This document shows, one piece after another, positions 35,511 through 44,237 of a stretch of DNA of 64,000 nt; the first letter of the stretch is position 1; the number at the start of each line of letters is the position of its first letter. Below the pieces are notes generated by a model. The model had not been told where the DNA came from. It saw only the letters and a program-made list of their open reading frames with translations, and searched no databases. Location of the stretch: assembly GCA_030247575.1 (NCBI GenBank), contig JAOTRV010000011.1, positions 62,001 to 126,000 of the forward strand. Reading direction: 5' to 3'. A program made the position numbers and the translations under genes. The DNA is from Sulfuritalea sp. (lineage in GTDB: Bacteria; Pseudomonadota; Gammaproteobacteria; Burkholderiales; Rhodocyclaceae).

Positions 35511-37754
35511 TTAGCCGAAGCCCTTCATGGGCGAGGGGCCGAGCTTGTCGAGCTCGGCGACGTAGTCGTTGATCAGCTTGACCACGCGGGCGTTGTCGGT
35601 GATGGCCACTTCCTGCGTCACCACGCGCTCGGGTTCGAGGCCCATCTGCTTCAGCGTGTCGCCGATCTTGCTCATGCGGTAGTGAGCGAGTTCGGAACCC
35701 TTGACGAAGTGGCACTGGTATTCGTCGCCCTTCTTGCAGCCCATCATCATCACGCCGTCGTAGCCGGAGTTCAGCGCGTCGGTGATCCAGATGGTATTGA
35801 CCGAGCCCAGGCAGCGCACAGGGATGACGCGGACGAAAGCCGAGTAATTCAGGCGCGCCAGGCCAGCCATGTCGAGCGCCGGATAAGCGTCGTTCTCGCA
35901 GGCCAGCACCAGGATGCGCGGCTTCTCTTCGTCTTCCTCGGGAACCTCGATGGCCTTGACCTGGCTGCCGACGGTGTCGACCGAATAGTTTTCGAAGGAG
36001 ATCACGCGCACCGGGCAGGCGCCCATGCAGGTGCCGCAGCGACGGCAGCGTTCCTCGTTGAATACCGGGAAGCGCTTTTCGTCCTCGTCGATGGCGCCGA
36101 AGGGGCATTCCACGGTGCAGCGCTTGCACTGGGTGCAACCTTCGAGGCGGGCCTTGGGAAAGGACAGGTCGCCCGAGCGCGGATGCGCGGCGCGGCCGAG
36201 CGCGGCGTTTTCCACCGCCTGGATTGCCTTCAGCGCGGCGCCGGTGGCGTCATCCGTGGCTTGCAGCATGTCCATCGGGCGGCGCACCGGGCCGGCGGCA
36301 TAGATGCCGGTGCGGCGGGTCTCGTAGGGAAAGCAGATGAAGTGCGAGTCGGCGAAGCCATGCTTGAACTGCGGCATGTCCGGGCCCTGACGATAGTTGA
36401 GCTTGAGCACCGAGCTGCCATGCATCACGATGCGCTGCGCCTTGGCCGCTTCGTCGCCGCCCTCGGCCGCGGTGACCACCGGGTTCCAGGCTTCGAGGTC
36501 GACGCCGGCGTTGGGCACCTGGCCGGTGGCCAGCACCACGAGGTCGGCAGCGATGGTGTTCTCGTCGTCGAGGATCAGGTCCTTGAAGGTCACGCTGCAC
36601 GTGTCGCCGCCGGCGACCCTGGAGGCCTTGCCCTTGGTAAAGATCACGCCGCGCTCCTGCGCGCTGCGATAGAAGTCCTCGCCCATGCCCGGCACGCGAA
36701 GATCCTGGTACATGATCACGGTGTCGACGTCGGGGTTCTGGTCCTTGAAGTAGGTCGCCTGCTTGATGCTGGTGCCGCAGCAGTGGCCGGAGCAGTAGGA
36801 GAGATGGGCGCCCGTATCGTCACGCTGACCGGCGCACTGCACGAAGACCACGGATTTCACTTCCTTGCCGTCGGCACGCTTGATGGCGCCGCCGTTGGCG
36901 GCCTTGGCCATGGCTTCGAGCCCGGCCTGATCCACCACATTGGGCTGGCCGCCGCCGAGTTCCGGCAGCTTGGCCGTGTCGTAGGTGGTGAAGCCGGTGG
37001 CCTGCACGATGGCGCCGACGGTTTCATCGGTCACCGCACCTGATTCCTGAGCCACCTTGACGACGAAGCGGCCCGGAGCGCCGGAGGTTTCGGCAATCGT
37101 CGAGTTCAGGTACAGCTTGATCTTCGGATTGGCGGCGACTCTGGCCGCCGTCTCGCCAGCGTCGACTTCCTGTGGCGCCGAATACGGCGTCTTGAACGGC
37201 TGGCGCTTCCACAGCTTCGCGGCCATGCCGCCCAGCGCGCCGGTCTTTTCGACCAGTACGGCCTCGTAGCCGGCCTCGGCGATTTCCAGCGCCGCGGTCA
37301 TGCCCGACATGCCGCCACCGACGACGAGGATGCGCTTCGAGGAGCTTTCCTTGACGTTGCCGGCCGGCTGGGTCATCTTCTTGACTTCGGCACAGCCCAT
37401 GCGGATGTAGTCGGCGGCCATTTCCTGGCGCACTTCATCGTGGTCCTTGCCGGCGGCGACCACCCACAGCACGCCTTCGCGCAGGTTGGCGCGCGACATG
37501 GCGACGCCGTCGAACTGGAAGGCTTCGGTCTTGGCGCGGCGCGAACAGGCGGCGATGCAGACATGCGTGACGGCCTCGTTGGCGATGTCGTCCTTGATCA
37601 TCTGCACGCCTTCGGCGTTGCACAGGAAGGGGTGGCTCTTGACCACGGCCATCTTGCCTTCCTTCTTGGCGATGGCTTCGAGCTGCGGCACCTTCATGGC
37701 ATCGCCGATGCCACAGCCGGAGCAGATGTACGCGGCGAATTTGTTGTCAGCCAT
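35511..37754 (-). CDS. qmoB: QmoB/HdrA-like flavoprotein with ferredoxin and MvhD-like domains
   Basis: 747 residues. N-terminal GCGIGDAM segment, FAD fold (ILVVGGGMSGMTAALEIAE, GGMAAKL), two [4Fe-4S] sets (CTQCKRCTVECP, CRRCGTCMGACP) and a C-terminal MvhD-like domain with CENDAYPALD, RCLGS and MGCKKGDEYQCHF. This is the QmoB domain order. It exchanges electrons with AprBA through QmoA. Starts four bases after the qmoA stop. A copy of the dispersed repeat is read in frame as VDAGETAARV. Confidence 0.92.
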   Translation of the reverse strand: MADNKFAAYICSGCGIGDAMKVPQLEAIAKKEGKMAVVKSHPFLCNAEGVQMIKDDIANEAVTHVCIAACSRRAKTEAFQFDGVAMSRANLREGVLWVVAAGKDHDEVRQEMAADYIRMGCAEVKKMTQPAGNVKESSSKRILVVGGGMSGMTAALEIAEAGYEAVLVEKTGALGGMAAKLWKRQPFKTPYSAPQEVDAGETAARVAANPKIKLYLNSTIAETSGAPGRFVVKVAQESGAVTDETVGAIVQATGFTTYDTAKLPELGGGQPNVVDQAGLEAMAKAANGGAIKRADGKEVKSVVFVQCAGQRDDTGAHLSYCSGHCCGTSIKQATYFKDQNPDVDTVIMYQDLRVPGMGEDFYRSAQERGVIFTKGKASRVAGGDTCSVTFKDLILDDENTIAADLVVLATGQVPNAGVDLEAWNPVVTAAEGGDEAAKAQRIVMHGSSVLKLNYRQGPDMPQFKHGFADSHFICFPYETRRTGIYAAGPVRRPMDMLQATDDATGAALKAIQAVENAALGRAAHPRSGDLSFPKARLEGCTQCKRCTVECPFGAIDEDEKRFPVFNEERCRRCGTCMGACPVRVISFENYSVDTVGSQVKAIEVPEEDEEKPRILVLACENDAYPALDMAGLARLNYSAFVRVIPVRCLGSVNTIWITDALNSGYDGVMMMGCKKGDEYQCHFVKGSELAHYRMSKIGDTLKQMGLEPERVVTQEVAITDNARVVKLINDYVAELDKLGPSPMKGFG
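37147..37167 (-). repeat. Dispersed repeat, copy 6 (inside qmoB)
   Basis: Reverse complement AGTCGACGCTGGCGAGACGG plus C, translated V-D-A-G-E-T-A in QmoB. Confidence 0.55.
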
Positions 37755-37757
37755 GAT

Positions 37758-39041
37758 TTATGCCTCCGCCCTGGCTGTTTTGTTGATGATCTGGATGGCG
37801 TGCAAGCTCGCCGCCGTCGCGCTTTGCACCGCGCGGTTGACGTCGAGCGGGCTGGACGCCGCGCCGGCGCCGAACATGCCGCCGTCCTTGCTGCCTTCGA
37901 TGAAGTTCGATGAATCGAGGATCACGTCGTCGGGCAGTTTCACCCCGGTGATCTCCGGCTCCATGCCGACGGCGAGCACTACGAGGTCGTGCTCGGTGGC
38001 GTAGCGGTGGTAGCCCTCGGTATCCACGCCGTGCAGGATCGGGTTGCCGGTTTCCTTGTTTTCGACGATTTTGGCTACCTTGCTCTTGACGAAGCTGACT
38101 GTCGCGTCCTTCTGCACCATCTGGTAGAAGTCCTCGAAACGGTCGATGGCGCGGATGTCGATGTAATACACGGTCGACTTTCCGGCGTCGCCGAAAGCCT
38201 CGCGCACATACTGGGTCTGCTTCAGCGAGGCCATGCAGCAGATGCGCGAGCAGTGGCGCAGGTGGTTCTCGTCGCGCGACCCGGCGCACTGGATGAAGGC
38301 GACGTTCTTCGCCTCCTTGCCGTCGCCCGGGCGCAGAATCTTGCCGCTGGTGGGGCCTTGCGGATCGGCCAGGCGCTCGAATTCGAGGCTGGTGATGACA
38401 TTGGGGAAGCGGTCGTAGCCGTAGGGCTGGATCTTGGCGGCATCATAGGGACGCCAGCCGGTGGCATAGATGACGGCGCCGACTTGCAACGAGACCGACT
38501 CTTCCTTCATGTCCAGATCGACGGCGCCGACCGGGCAGGCCGCCTTGGCTTTTTCACCCTCGGGCGTGCCGACGATGGACTGGTCGATCACGTAGCGCTG
38601 CGGATGGGCCATGTTGTGCGGCAGGTAGGCCGCCTTCATTTTGTCCAGGCCGTAGTTCCATGGGTTCGACACTTCGGCCGTAACGGCTTCGCCGCATTTG
38701 CCGCAGGCGGTGCAGTTTTCATTGACGTAGCGCGGCGCCACTTTCAGCGTCACCGAGTAGTTGCCGCGGCTGCCCGCAACGGCGGTGACTTCGGTCATGG
38801 TCATCAGGCGGATGTTGCGATTCTGCTTGATGCGCCGCAGATTGATTTCCAGCCCGCAGGTGGGGTGGCACATCTTGGGAAAGTAGCGGTAGAGCCGCGC
38901 GGTGCGGCCGCCGAGGACGGGGGTCTTTTCGACCAGGATCACCTGCTTGCCGCATTCCGCGGCTTCGAGTGCCGCCGTCATGCCGCTGATGCCGCCGCCG
39001 ACGACCAGGATCGTCTGGTTGGTTGCTATTGAAGCCGTCAC
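37758..39041 (-). CDS. qmoA: QmoA/HdrA-like flavoprotein
   Basis: 427 residues. FAD-binding ILVVGGGISGMTAALEAAEC, HdrA-type cysteines KMCHPTCGLE and CTACGKCGEAV, and FIQCAGSRDENHL with CSRICCMASLKQ. It is the small HdrA-like subunit of the quinone-interacting membrane oxidoreductase-type complex. First gene of the operon; its promoter must lie in the 190 bases up to 39232, where I see GC hairpins (CCCGC-GTAA-GCGGG near 39090; GCGCC-GATGC-GGCGC near 39210) but no clear promoter. Confidence 0.92.
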   Translation of the reverse strand: MTASIATNQTILVVGGGISGMTAALEAAECGKQVILVEKTPVLGGRTARLYRYFPKMCHPTCGLEINLRRIKQNRNIRLMTMTEVTAVAGSRGNYSVTLKVAPRYVNENCTACGKCGEAVTAEVSNPWNYGLDKMKAAYLPHNMAHPQRYVIDQSIVGTPEGEKAKAACPVGAVDLDMKEESVSLQVGAVIYATGWRPYDAAKIQPYGYDRFPNVITSLEFERLADPQGPTSGKILRPGDGKEAKNVAFIQCAGSRDENHLRHCSRICCMASLKQTQYVREAFGDAGKSTVYYIDIRAIDRFEDFYQMVQKDATVSFVKSKVAKIVENKETGNPILHGVDTEGYHRYATEHDLVVLAVGMEPEITGVKLPDDVILDSSNFIEGSKDGGMFGAGAASSPLDVNRAVQSATAASLHAIQIINKTARAEA

Positions 39042-39232
39042 ATCGAGCTCCCGAAAACGTAGTACGTAGTGTTTCAGAGTAGGCTAATGCCCGCGTAAGC
39101 GGGGGTTATGCCGGAACTAAAAGGTTGTTCTTGTGCGCTGCGATTTTATCGGTTGCCGGAACCTGAATCTGTCCAATCTTCCAATGTTGGAATAGAAAAG
39201 CTGAATGCGCCGATGCGGCGCAGGGACACAGC

Positions 39233-39763
39233 CTACGCCACTACCGGGACGGTAGCGAGGGTACGAATCTCGAAGTGGAGTGTTTCCAGGTCGCCGAGTA
39301 TCCAGGTCGCTGCCGGCGCCCCGAGTCCGGCGACGGTACCGGGATTGACCAGCCAGGTGAGGCCGCCCTTGATGTTGGCCTGTTGCCGGATTTCCGTTTC
39401 GTGACTGTGGCCGCAGCACACCAGGTCGTAGTCGCCGGTGCAGGCCATGCCATGACCGATGTGGGGATAGTGGGTGAGGAAGATGCGCCGGCCGCCCAGT
39501 TCGATTACGGCATCCTGGCCGTGGTAATGCAGTTGGTCTTCCGAGTGGCAGGCGATGCGCGCGATGGATACCGGGTCGCCGAGGTTGTTGCCGTGCACCG
39601 CGTGGATCGGCAAGCCGAGCTTGAGCGAGGCCTTGAGCGTGTTGCCGCCGATGATGTCGCCGCAGTGGATCACGGCCTCGGCGCCTTCGGCCTTGGCCGT
39701 GGCAACGGCCGCCGCCATCATCGGGCCGCGGTCGTGGCTGTCGGAGAGGATGCAGATCTTCAT
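39233..39763 (-). CDS. YfcE/MJ0936-type metallophosphoesterase
   Basis: 176 residues with all calcineurin-like metal motifs of the YfcE family: LSDSHD, HCGDIIGGN, HGNN, THYPH and GHSHE. These hydrolyse phosphodiesters in vitro; the natural substrate is unknown. The gene is the third of a leftward operon with two small unknown genes and starts in an ATGA overlap with the 62-codon gene. Confidence 0.85.
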   Translation of the reverse strand: MKICILSDSHDRGPMMAAAVATAKAEGAEAVIHCGDIIGGNTLKASLKLGLPIHAVHGNNLGDPVSIARIACHSEDQLHYHGQDAVIELGGRRIFLTHYPHIGHGMACTGDYDLVCCGHSHETEIRQQANIKGGLTWLVNPGTVAGLGAPAATWILGDLETLHFEIRTLATVPVVA

Positions 39764-39948
39764 GGCAGTTGGCCCGGGATGAAGCCGAAGATTTGATCGA
39801 GGCCCAACTCGCGGATCAGGGTATCGACCGCGGCCTGGCCGTGCTCTCTCGCCACTTCGGCGAGGACCAGGCGGGCGCCGTTGCGGTTGTAGCCACCGCC
39901 GAAGCTGACTTGGGCAGCCAGCAACTGCCGGGCCTTTTCAAGCGTCAT
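39760..39948 (-). CDS. Small conserved-looking hypothetical protein
   Basis: 62 residues, helical, ending LGLDQIFGFIPGQLP. No family recognised. It is real by context: overlaps of four bases on both sides couple it to a 134-codon gene upstream and the phosphoesterase downstream. Confidence 0.6.
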   Translation of the reverse strand: MTLEKARQLLAAQVSFGGGYNRNGARLVLAEVAREHGQAAVDTLIRELGLDQIFGFIPGQLP

Positions 39949-40349
39949 ATGATGACGGGGCCGTGGTAATCGTCGTCCTGGGCCGGGGCCTTGTTGCCGA
40001 GGGTTTCGGTCACGGCGGCGGAGCGCGTCCCGTAGTGGTCGGCCTGGACTTGCAGCAGGATGGTCACGCAGTCGCCGAGATTGTCATAAACGTCGCGGCC
40101 GGTGCCGAATATCTCGTTCTCCGAATAGAAGAACTGCGAGCGGAAGCGCTGGTCGCCGACCTTGGCGATGATGAATTCCGCGCCCAGCTCGCTCCAGTAA
40201 AGCGCGGGGCAGGGGGTTGGCTCCTTGTCCTCCGGGTTGAGCAGCAGCTCGACCTCGGCGGACTGGACGGGGACGAGGCGGTTATAGCGTTCGAGCAGGA
40301 TCTGGCTGGCCAGCTGGAATTCGCTATCGGTAAAGTCGGCAATGCTCAT
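39945..40349 (-). CDS. Hypothetical protein, first gene of a small operon divergent from soeABC
   Basis: 134 residues, acidic, no signal peptide or membrane segment, one cysteine (TPCPALYW). No family recognised. It starts 171 bases from the soeA ATG on the opposite strand and so shares the intergenic region holding the ATAGAAATTATC box. Followed by two coupled genes ending in a phosphoesterase. Confidence 0.6.
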   Translation of the reverse strand: MSIADFTDSEFQLASQILLERYNRLVPVQSAEVELLLNPEDKEPTPCPALYWSELGAEFIIAKVGDQRFRSQFFYSENEIFGTGRDVYDNLGDCVTILLQVQADHYGTRSAAVTETLGNKAPAQDDDYHGPVII

Positions 40350-40427
40350 GAGTATTCGCTTTCATGCGGGGCCGGCTACTCTACAGTGGCCGGTCCGACT
40401 CGGGCAATCACTGTTGCTTATTCAAAA

Positions 40428-40450
40428 ATAGAAATTATCCCCTTGTGCGC
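40428..40450. promoter_or_regulatory. ATAGAAATTATC box in the soeA divergent promoter region
   Basis: ATAGAAATTATC followed by CCCCTTGTGCGC matches the sat box (ATAGAAATAATC then GCATTGGCGC) over about 22 positions with few changes. It begins 93 bases before the soeA ATG and could serve both divergent operons. TTGTGC with CAGAAT 18 bases later is a possible -35/-10. Confidence 0.45.
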
Positions 40451-40520
40451 GGATAGTGCTTAAAGTCAGAATATTGAGACGTTCTAATATATCGTTTCCG
40501 TTCCTTCACGACCCTATTTG

Positions 40521-43397
40521 ATGCAAGCCGCCAACACCTCTTCTCCTCCGGTTCAGGAAGTCAAGACCACCACGTGCTACATGTGCGCCTGCCGCTGCGG
40601 CATCCGCGTGCATTTGCGCGATGGCGTAGTGCGCTACATCGACGGCAATCCGGATCATCCGCTGAACAAGGGCGTGATCTGCGCCAAGGGTTCGTCGGGG
40701 ATCATGAAGCAGTATTCACCCGCGCGCCTCTTGAAGCCGCTAAAACGCAAAGCCGGCGCAGCGAGAGGCGCCGGCGAGTTCGAAGAGATCGAGTGGGACG
40801 AAGCCTTCGCCACGCTGGCCGAGCGCCTCGGGAAAATCCGCGCGACCGATCCGAAAAAGTTTGCGCTGTTCACCGGCCGCGACCAGATGCAGGCGCTGAC
40901 CGGCATGTTCGCCCGCCAGTTCGGCACGCCCAACTATGCGGCCCACGGCGGCTTTTGCTCGGTGAACATGGCCGCCGGCATGATCTACACCATCGGCGGT
41001 TCGTTCTGGGAGTTCGGCGGGCCGGACCTCGATCGCGCCAAGCTGTTCGTCATGATCGGCACCGCCGAGGACCATCATTCCAATCCGATGAAAATCGCGC
41101 TGTCGAAATTCAAACGCGACGGCGGCCGCTTCATTTCGATCAACCCGGTGCGCACCGGCTACTCGGCAATTGCCGACGAATGGGTGCCGATCAGACCCGG
41201 CACCGATGGCGCGCTGCTGCTGGCGATCATCCACGAAATCATCGCCACCGGTTTGTACGACCGCGAGTTCCTGGTCCAGTACAGCAATGCCGGGCAGCTG
41301 ATCAACGTCGACGCAGCCAACGATGAGTTCGGCTTCTTCGTGCGCACCGAGGTGCCGACCGAAGAGGCCTGCTACGAGCCGCAGGACAAGCTCTGGTGGG
41401 ATCGCACCACCGACCGCGCGGTCGTGACGCACACGCCCGGAGCCGATCCCTACCTGCTCGGCGAGTTCAAGTTGTCCGACGGGACGCCGGTGAAGCCGGC
41501 CTTCCAGTTGCTGCACGAGCGCGTCAAGGACTACACGCCGGAATGGGCGAGCCAGATCACCGGCATTCCGGCCGAGGTCATCCGCCGCCTGGCGCATGAA
41601 ATGGGCGTCACGGCGCGCGACCAGAAGATCGAGCTGCCGATCGCCTGGACCGATTCCTGGGGCAATGAACACGACACGGTGACCGGCAATCCAGTGGCCT
41701 TCCACGCCATGCGCGGCCTCGCGGCGCACAGCAACGGCTTCCAGACCATACGCGCCATGGCGATCCTGATGTCGCTCTTGGGCACCATCGATCGTCCCGG
41801 CGGCTTTCGCCACAAGGCGCCGTTCCCGCGGCCGATTCCGCCCTGCGCGCGCACGCCGAACGATCCGCGCGCGGTGCAGCCCAACCGGCCGCTCGACGGC
41901 ATGGCGCTGGGCTGGCCGTCGGACCCGGACGATCTGTTCGTCAATGACGACGGCAGCCCGGTGCGCATCGACAAGGCCTTCTCATGGGAGTACCCACTGT
42001 CGGTGCACGGCCTGATGCACAACGCCATCACCAATGCCTGGCGCGGCGATCCCTACCGCATCGACACCCTGCTGATCTTCATGGCCAACATGGCGTGGAA
42101 CTCGACCATGAATGCGGTCGAGGTGCGCAAGATGCTGAACGACAAGGCCGAGGATGGCGAATACAAGATTCCCTTCCTCGTCGTCTGCGACGCCTTCCAT
42201 TCGGAAATGACGGCCTACGCCGACCTGATCCTGCCCGATACCACCTATCTCGAGCGGCACGACGTGATGTCGATGCTCGATCGGCCGATTTCCGAATTCG
42301 ACGGCCCGGTGGATTCCGTGCGCATTCCGGTGGTGCCGGTGTCGGGCGACTGCAAGCCCTTCCAGGAAGTCCTGATCGAACTCGGCACGCGCCTCAAGCT
42401 GCCGGCCTTCGTGACGAAAGAGGGCGCGCGCAAATTCCGCGACTATCCCGACTTCGTCGTCAATTGGGAATCCGAGCCGGGTTCCGGTATCGGCTTTCTC
42501 GCCGGCTGGCGCGGCAAGGGCGGCGAGAAGTCCTTGCGCGGCGAACCGAACCCGAACCAGTGGGAGATGTACCAGAAGAACAACTGCGTCTTCCATTACG
42601 AACTGCCCAAGTCCTATCAGTACATGCGCAACTGGAACAAGGGCTACCTCGAATGGTCGCAGCGCAACCGCATCACGCGCTACGCCGAGCCGATCCTGAT
42701 CCACTTGTATTCCGAAGTGTTGCAACGCTTCCGCGGTGCTGCGCAAGGCAAGGGGTTGTCGCGCAAGCCGCCCGAGCATCTGCGGCAACGCATCGACACC
42801 TATTTCGATCCGCTGCCCTTCTACTACGACACGCTCGAAGCCCTGGTGACCGACAAGCACAAGTACCCCCTGTCGGCGGTGACGCAGCGGCCGATGGCGA
42901 TGTACCACTCGTGGGATTCGCAGAATGCCTGGCTTCGCCAGATCCACACCCACAACTATCTTTACGTCAACACGCTGACCGCGCGCCAGCAGGGCATAGA
43001 CGACGGCGACTGGATCTGGGTCGAGTCGCAATGGGGCAAGGTCAAGTGCATGGCGCGCCATTCCGAGGCGGTCGAACCGGGCACGGTGTGGACCTGGAAT
43101 GCCATCGGCAAGGCGGCGGGGGCTTGGAACCTGACGCCCGATGCCAACGAATCGCAGAAGGGCTTCCTGCTCAACCACCTGATTTCGGAAGAGCTTCCGG
43201 GTACCGCCGCCGGCAGGGTGTCGAACTCCGATCCGATCACCGGGCAGGCGGCGTGGTACGACGTACGGGTGAAAATCTACAAAGTCGGCGCTGGCGAGAC
43301 GGCGATTACTTCTCCGCAGTTCGAGCCGATGAAGCCCTATCCGGGCATGAAGACGCGCAGCAGCATCCTCGCCTACCTCGGGAGGCTGATCAAATGA
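40521..43397 (+). CDS. soeA: Cytoplasmic sulfite dehydrogenase molybdopterin subunit (SoeA)
   Basis: 958 residues. N-terminal [4Fe-4S] site CYMCACRCGIRVHLRDG ... CAKGSSGIMKQYSPARL and the molybdopterin-binding FTGRDQMQALTG, GGFCSVNMAAGMIY and GTAEDHHSNPMK match SoeA of Allochromatium vinosum closely in my memory of that protein. No twin-arginine signal, so it acts in the cytoplasm, oxidising sulfite directly to sulfate and feeding quinones through SoeC. No strong ribosome site precedes the ATG at 40521; a TTG lies directly before it. Confidence 0.92.
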   Translation: MQAANTSSPPVQEVKTTTCYMCACRCGIRVHLRDGVVRYIDGNPDHPLNKGVICAKGSSGIMKQYSPARLLKPLKRKAGAARGAGEFEEIEWDEAFATLAERLGKIRATDPKKFALFTGRDQMQALTGMFARQFGTPNYAAHGGFCSVNMAAGMIYTIGGSFWEFGGPDLDRAKLFVMIGTAEDHHSNPMKIALSKFKRDGGRFISINPVRTGYSAIADEWVPIRPGTDGALLLAIIHEIIATGLYDREFLVQYSNAGQLINVDAANDEFGFFVRTEVPTEEACYEPQDKLWWDRTTDRAVVTHTPGADPYLLGEFKLSDGTPVKPAFQLLHERVKDYTPEWASQITGIPAEVIRRLAHEMGVTARDQKIELPIAWTDSWGNEHDTVTGNPVAFHAMRGLAAHSNGFQTIRAMAILMSLLGTIDRPGGFRHKAPFPRPIPPCARTPNDPRAVQPNRPLDGMALGWPSDPDDLFVNDDGSPVRIDKAFSWEYPLSVHGLMHNAITNAWRGDPYRIDTLLIFMANMAWNSTMNAVEVRKMLNDKAEDGEYKIPFLVVCDAFHSEMTAYADLILPDTTYLERHDVMSMLDRPISEFDGPVDSVRIPVVPVSGDCKPFQEVLIELGTRLKLPAFVTKEGARKFRDYPDFVVNWESEPGSGIGFLAGWRGKGGEKSLRGEPNPNQWEMYQKNNCVFHYELPKSYQYMRNWNKGYLEWSQRNRITRYAEPILIHLYSEVLQRFRGAAQGKGLSRKPPEHLRQRIDTYFDPLPFYYDTLEALVTDKHKYPLSAVTQRPMAMYHSWDSQNAWLRQIHTHNYLYVNTLTARQQGIDDGDWIWVESQWGKVKCMARHSEAVEPGTVWTWNAIGKAAGAWNLTPDANESQKGFLLNHLISEELPGTAAGRVSNSDPITGQAAWYDVRVKIYKVGAGETAITSPQFEPMKPYPGMKTRSSILAYLGRLIK
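43283..43307 (+). repeat. Dispersed repeat, copy 7 (inside soeA)
   Basis: AGTCGGCGCTGGCGAGACGG then CGATT, read in frame as V-G-A-G-E-T-A-I near the SoeA C-terminus. Confidence 0.6.
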
Positions 43398-43415
43398 TTG
43401 TTAAATCCAATAGCA

Positions 43416-43479
43416 GCCACAGAGGGCACAGAGAAAGGCTTTTCGATTTTCCTCTGTGCTCTCTGTGTCCTCTGTGGCC
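43416..43479. repeat. Inverted repeat (CCACAGAGG family) between soeA and soeB
   Basis: GCCACAGAGGGCACAGAG at 43416 and CTCTGTGTCCTCTGTGGC ending at 43478 form a long imperfect hairpin around an AT-rich loop. This type of CACAGAGG repeat is a common intergenic dispersed element in betaproteobacteria. It nearly fills the 97-base gap between soeA and soeB and could attenuate or stabilise the mRNA. Confidence 0.6.
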
Positions 43480-43494
43480 AATAGGTTTGCTTTC

Positions 43495-44226
43495 ATGACC
43501 CAGCTCGCGTTGGTCATCGACCTCAACGTCTGCGTCGGCTGCCAGGCCTGCGTGACCTCCTGCAAGGAGTGGAATACCTCCGGCAGCGCCGGCCCGATGG
43601 GCGATCAGAATCCCTATGGCGCCGACCCGACGGGGACTTTCTTCAATCGCGTGCAGACTTTCGAAGTGGGCGAGTTCCCCAATACCGAAACGGTGCACTT
43701 CCCGAAGTCGTGCCTGCATTGCGAAGATCCGCCCTGCGTGCCGGTGTGCCCGACGGGCGCTTCCTACAAGCGCAAGGAGGACGGCATCGTACTTGTGAAC
43801 TACGACAAGTGCATCGGTTGCAAGTATTGCTCCTGGGCCTGCCCCTACGGCGCGCGCGAACTCGACGAACAGCAGAAGGTGATGAAGAAGTGCACCCTGT
43901 GCGTGGACCGCATTTACGACATGACGATGGCCGAGGAGGACCGCAAGCCGTCCTGTGTCAAGGCGTGTCCGACGTCGGCACGGCTGTTCGGGGATGTCCA
44001 TGACCCCGATTCCGCGGTGTCGATAGCGATTCGCGAAAGCGGCGGCTACCCGCTGATGCCGGAGTGGGGCACGCATCCGGCCAATCACTATCTGCCGCGG
44101 CGCAAGACCCGCATCAAGATTCACGAGGATGAACTCGAGCGCGCCGACAACCCGCTCAAGGTCGATCGCCAGTTGCCCAAGCCGGCCATGAGCGAGCCGA
44201 CCCTCGACGACGTCACCACTTGGTAA
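43495..44226 (+). CDS. soeB: Sulfite dehydrogenase iron-sulfur subunit (SoeB)
   Basis: 243 residues from the ATG giving MTQLALVIDLNVCVGC; an in-frame upstream start lies in the repeat hairpin. Four [4Fe-4S] sets: CVGCQACVTSC, CLHCEDPPCVPVCP, CIGCKYCSWACP, and CTLC with CVKACP. It transfers electrons from SoeA to the membrane subunit SoeC. No signal peptide. Confidence 0.93.
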   Translation: MTQLALVIDLNVCVGCQACVTSCKEWNTSGSAGPMGDQNPYGADPTGTFFNRVQTFEVGEFPNTETVHFPKSCLHCEDPPCVPVCPTGASYKRKEDGIVLVNYDKCIGCKYCSWACPYGARELDEQQKVMKKCTLCVDRIYDMTMAEEDRKPSCVKACPTSARLFGDVHDPDSAVSIAIRESGGYPLMPEWGTHPANHYLPRRKTRIKIHEDELERADNPLKVDRQLPKPAMSEPTLDDVTTW

Positions 44227-44237
44227 GCGGACACGAC

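Noticed and set aside
36508-36530. GTCGACGCCGGCGTTGG resembling the repeat inside qmoB
   Set aside because: The encoded N-A-G-V-D-L-E follows the normal Qmo/HdrA protein sequence; coincidence is more likely.
35481-39032. Long forward frames over qmoB and qmoA (520 and 347 codons)
   Set aside because: Shadows of the real leftward genes; composition is low-complexity Ala/Gly/His/Asp with no motifs.
41982-43498. Long frames on both strands over soeA (398 and 504 codons)
   Set aside because: SoeA is certain in the other frame; these have no domain signature.
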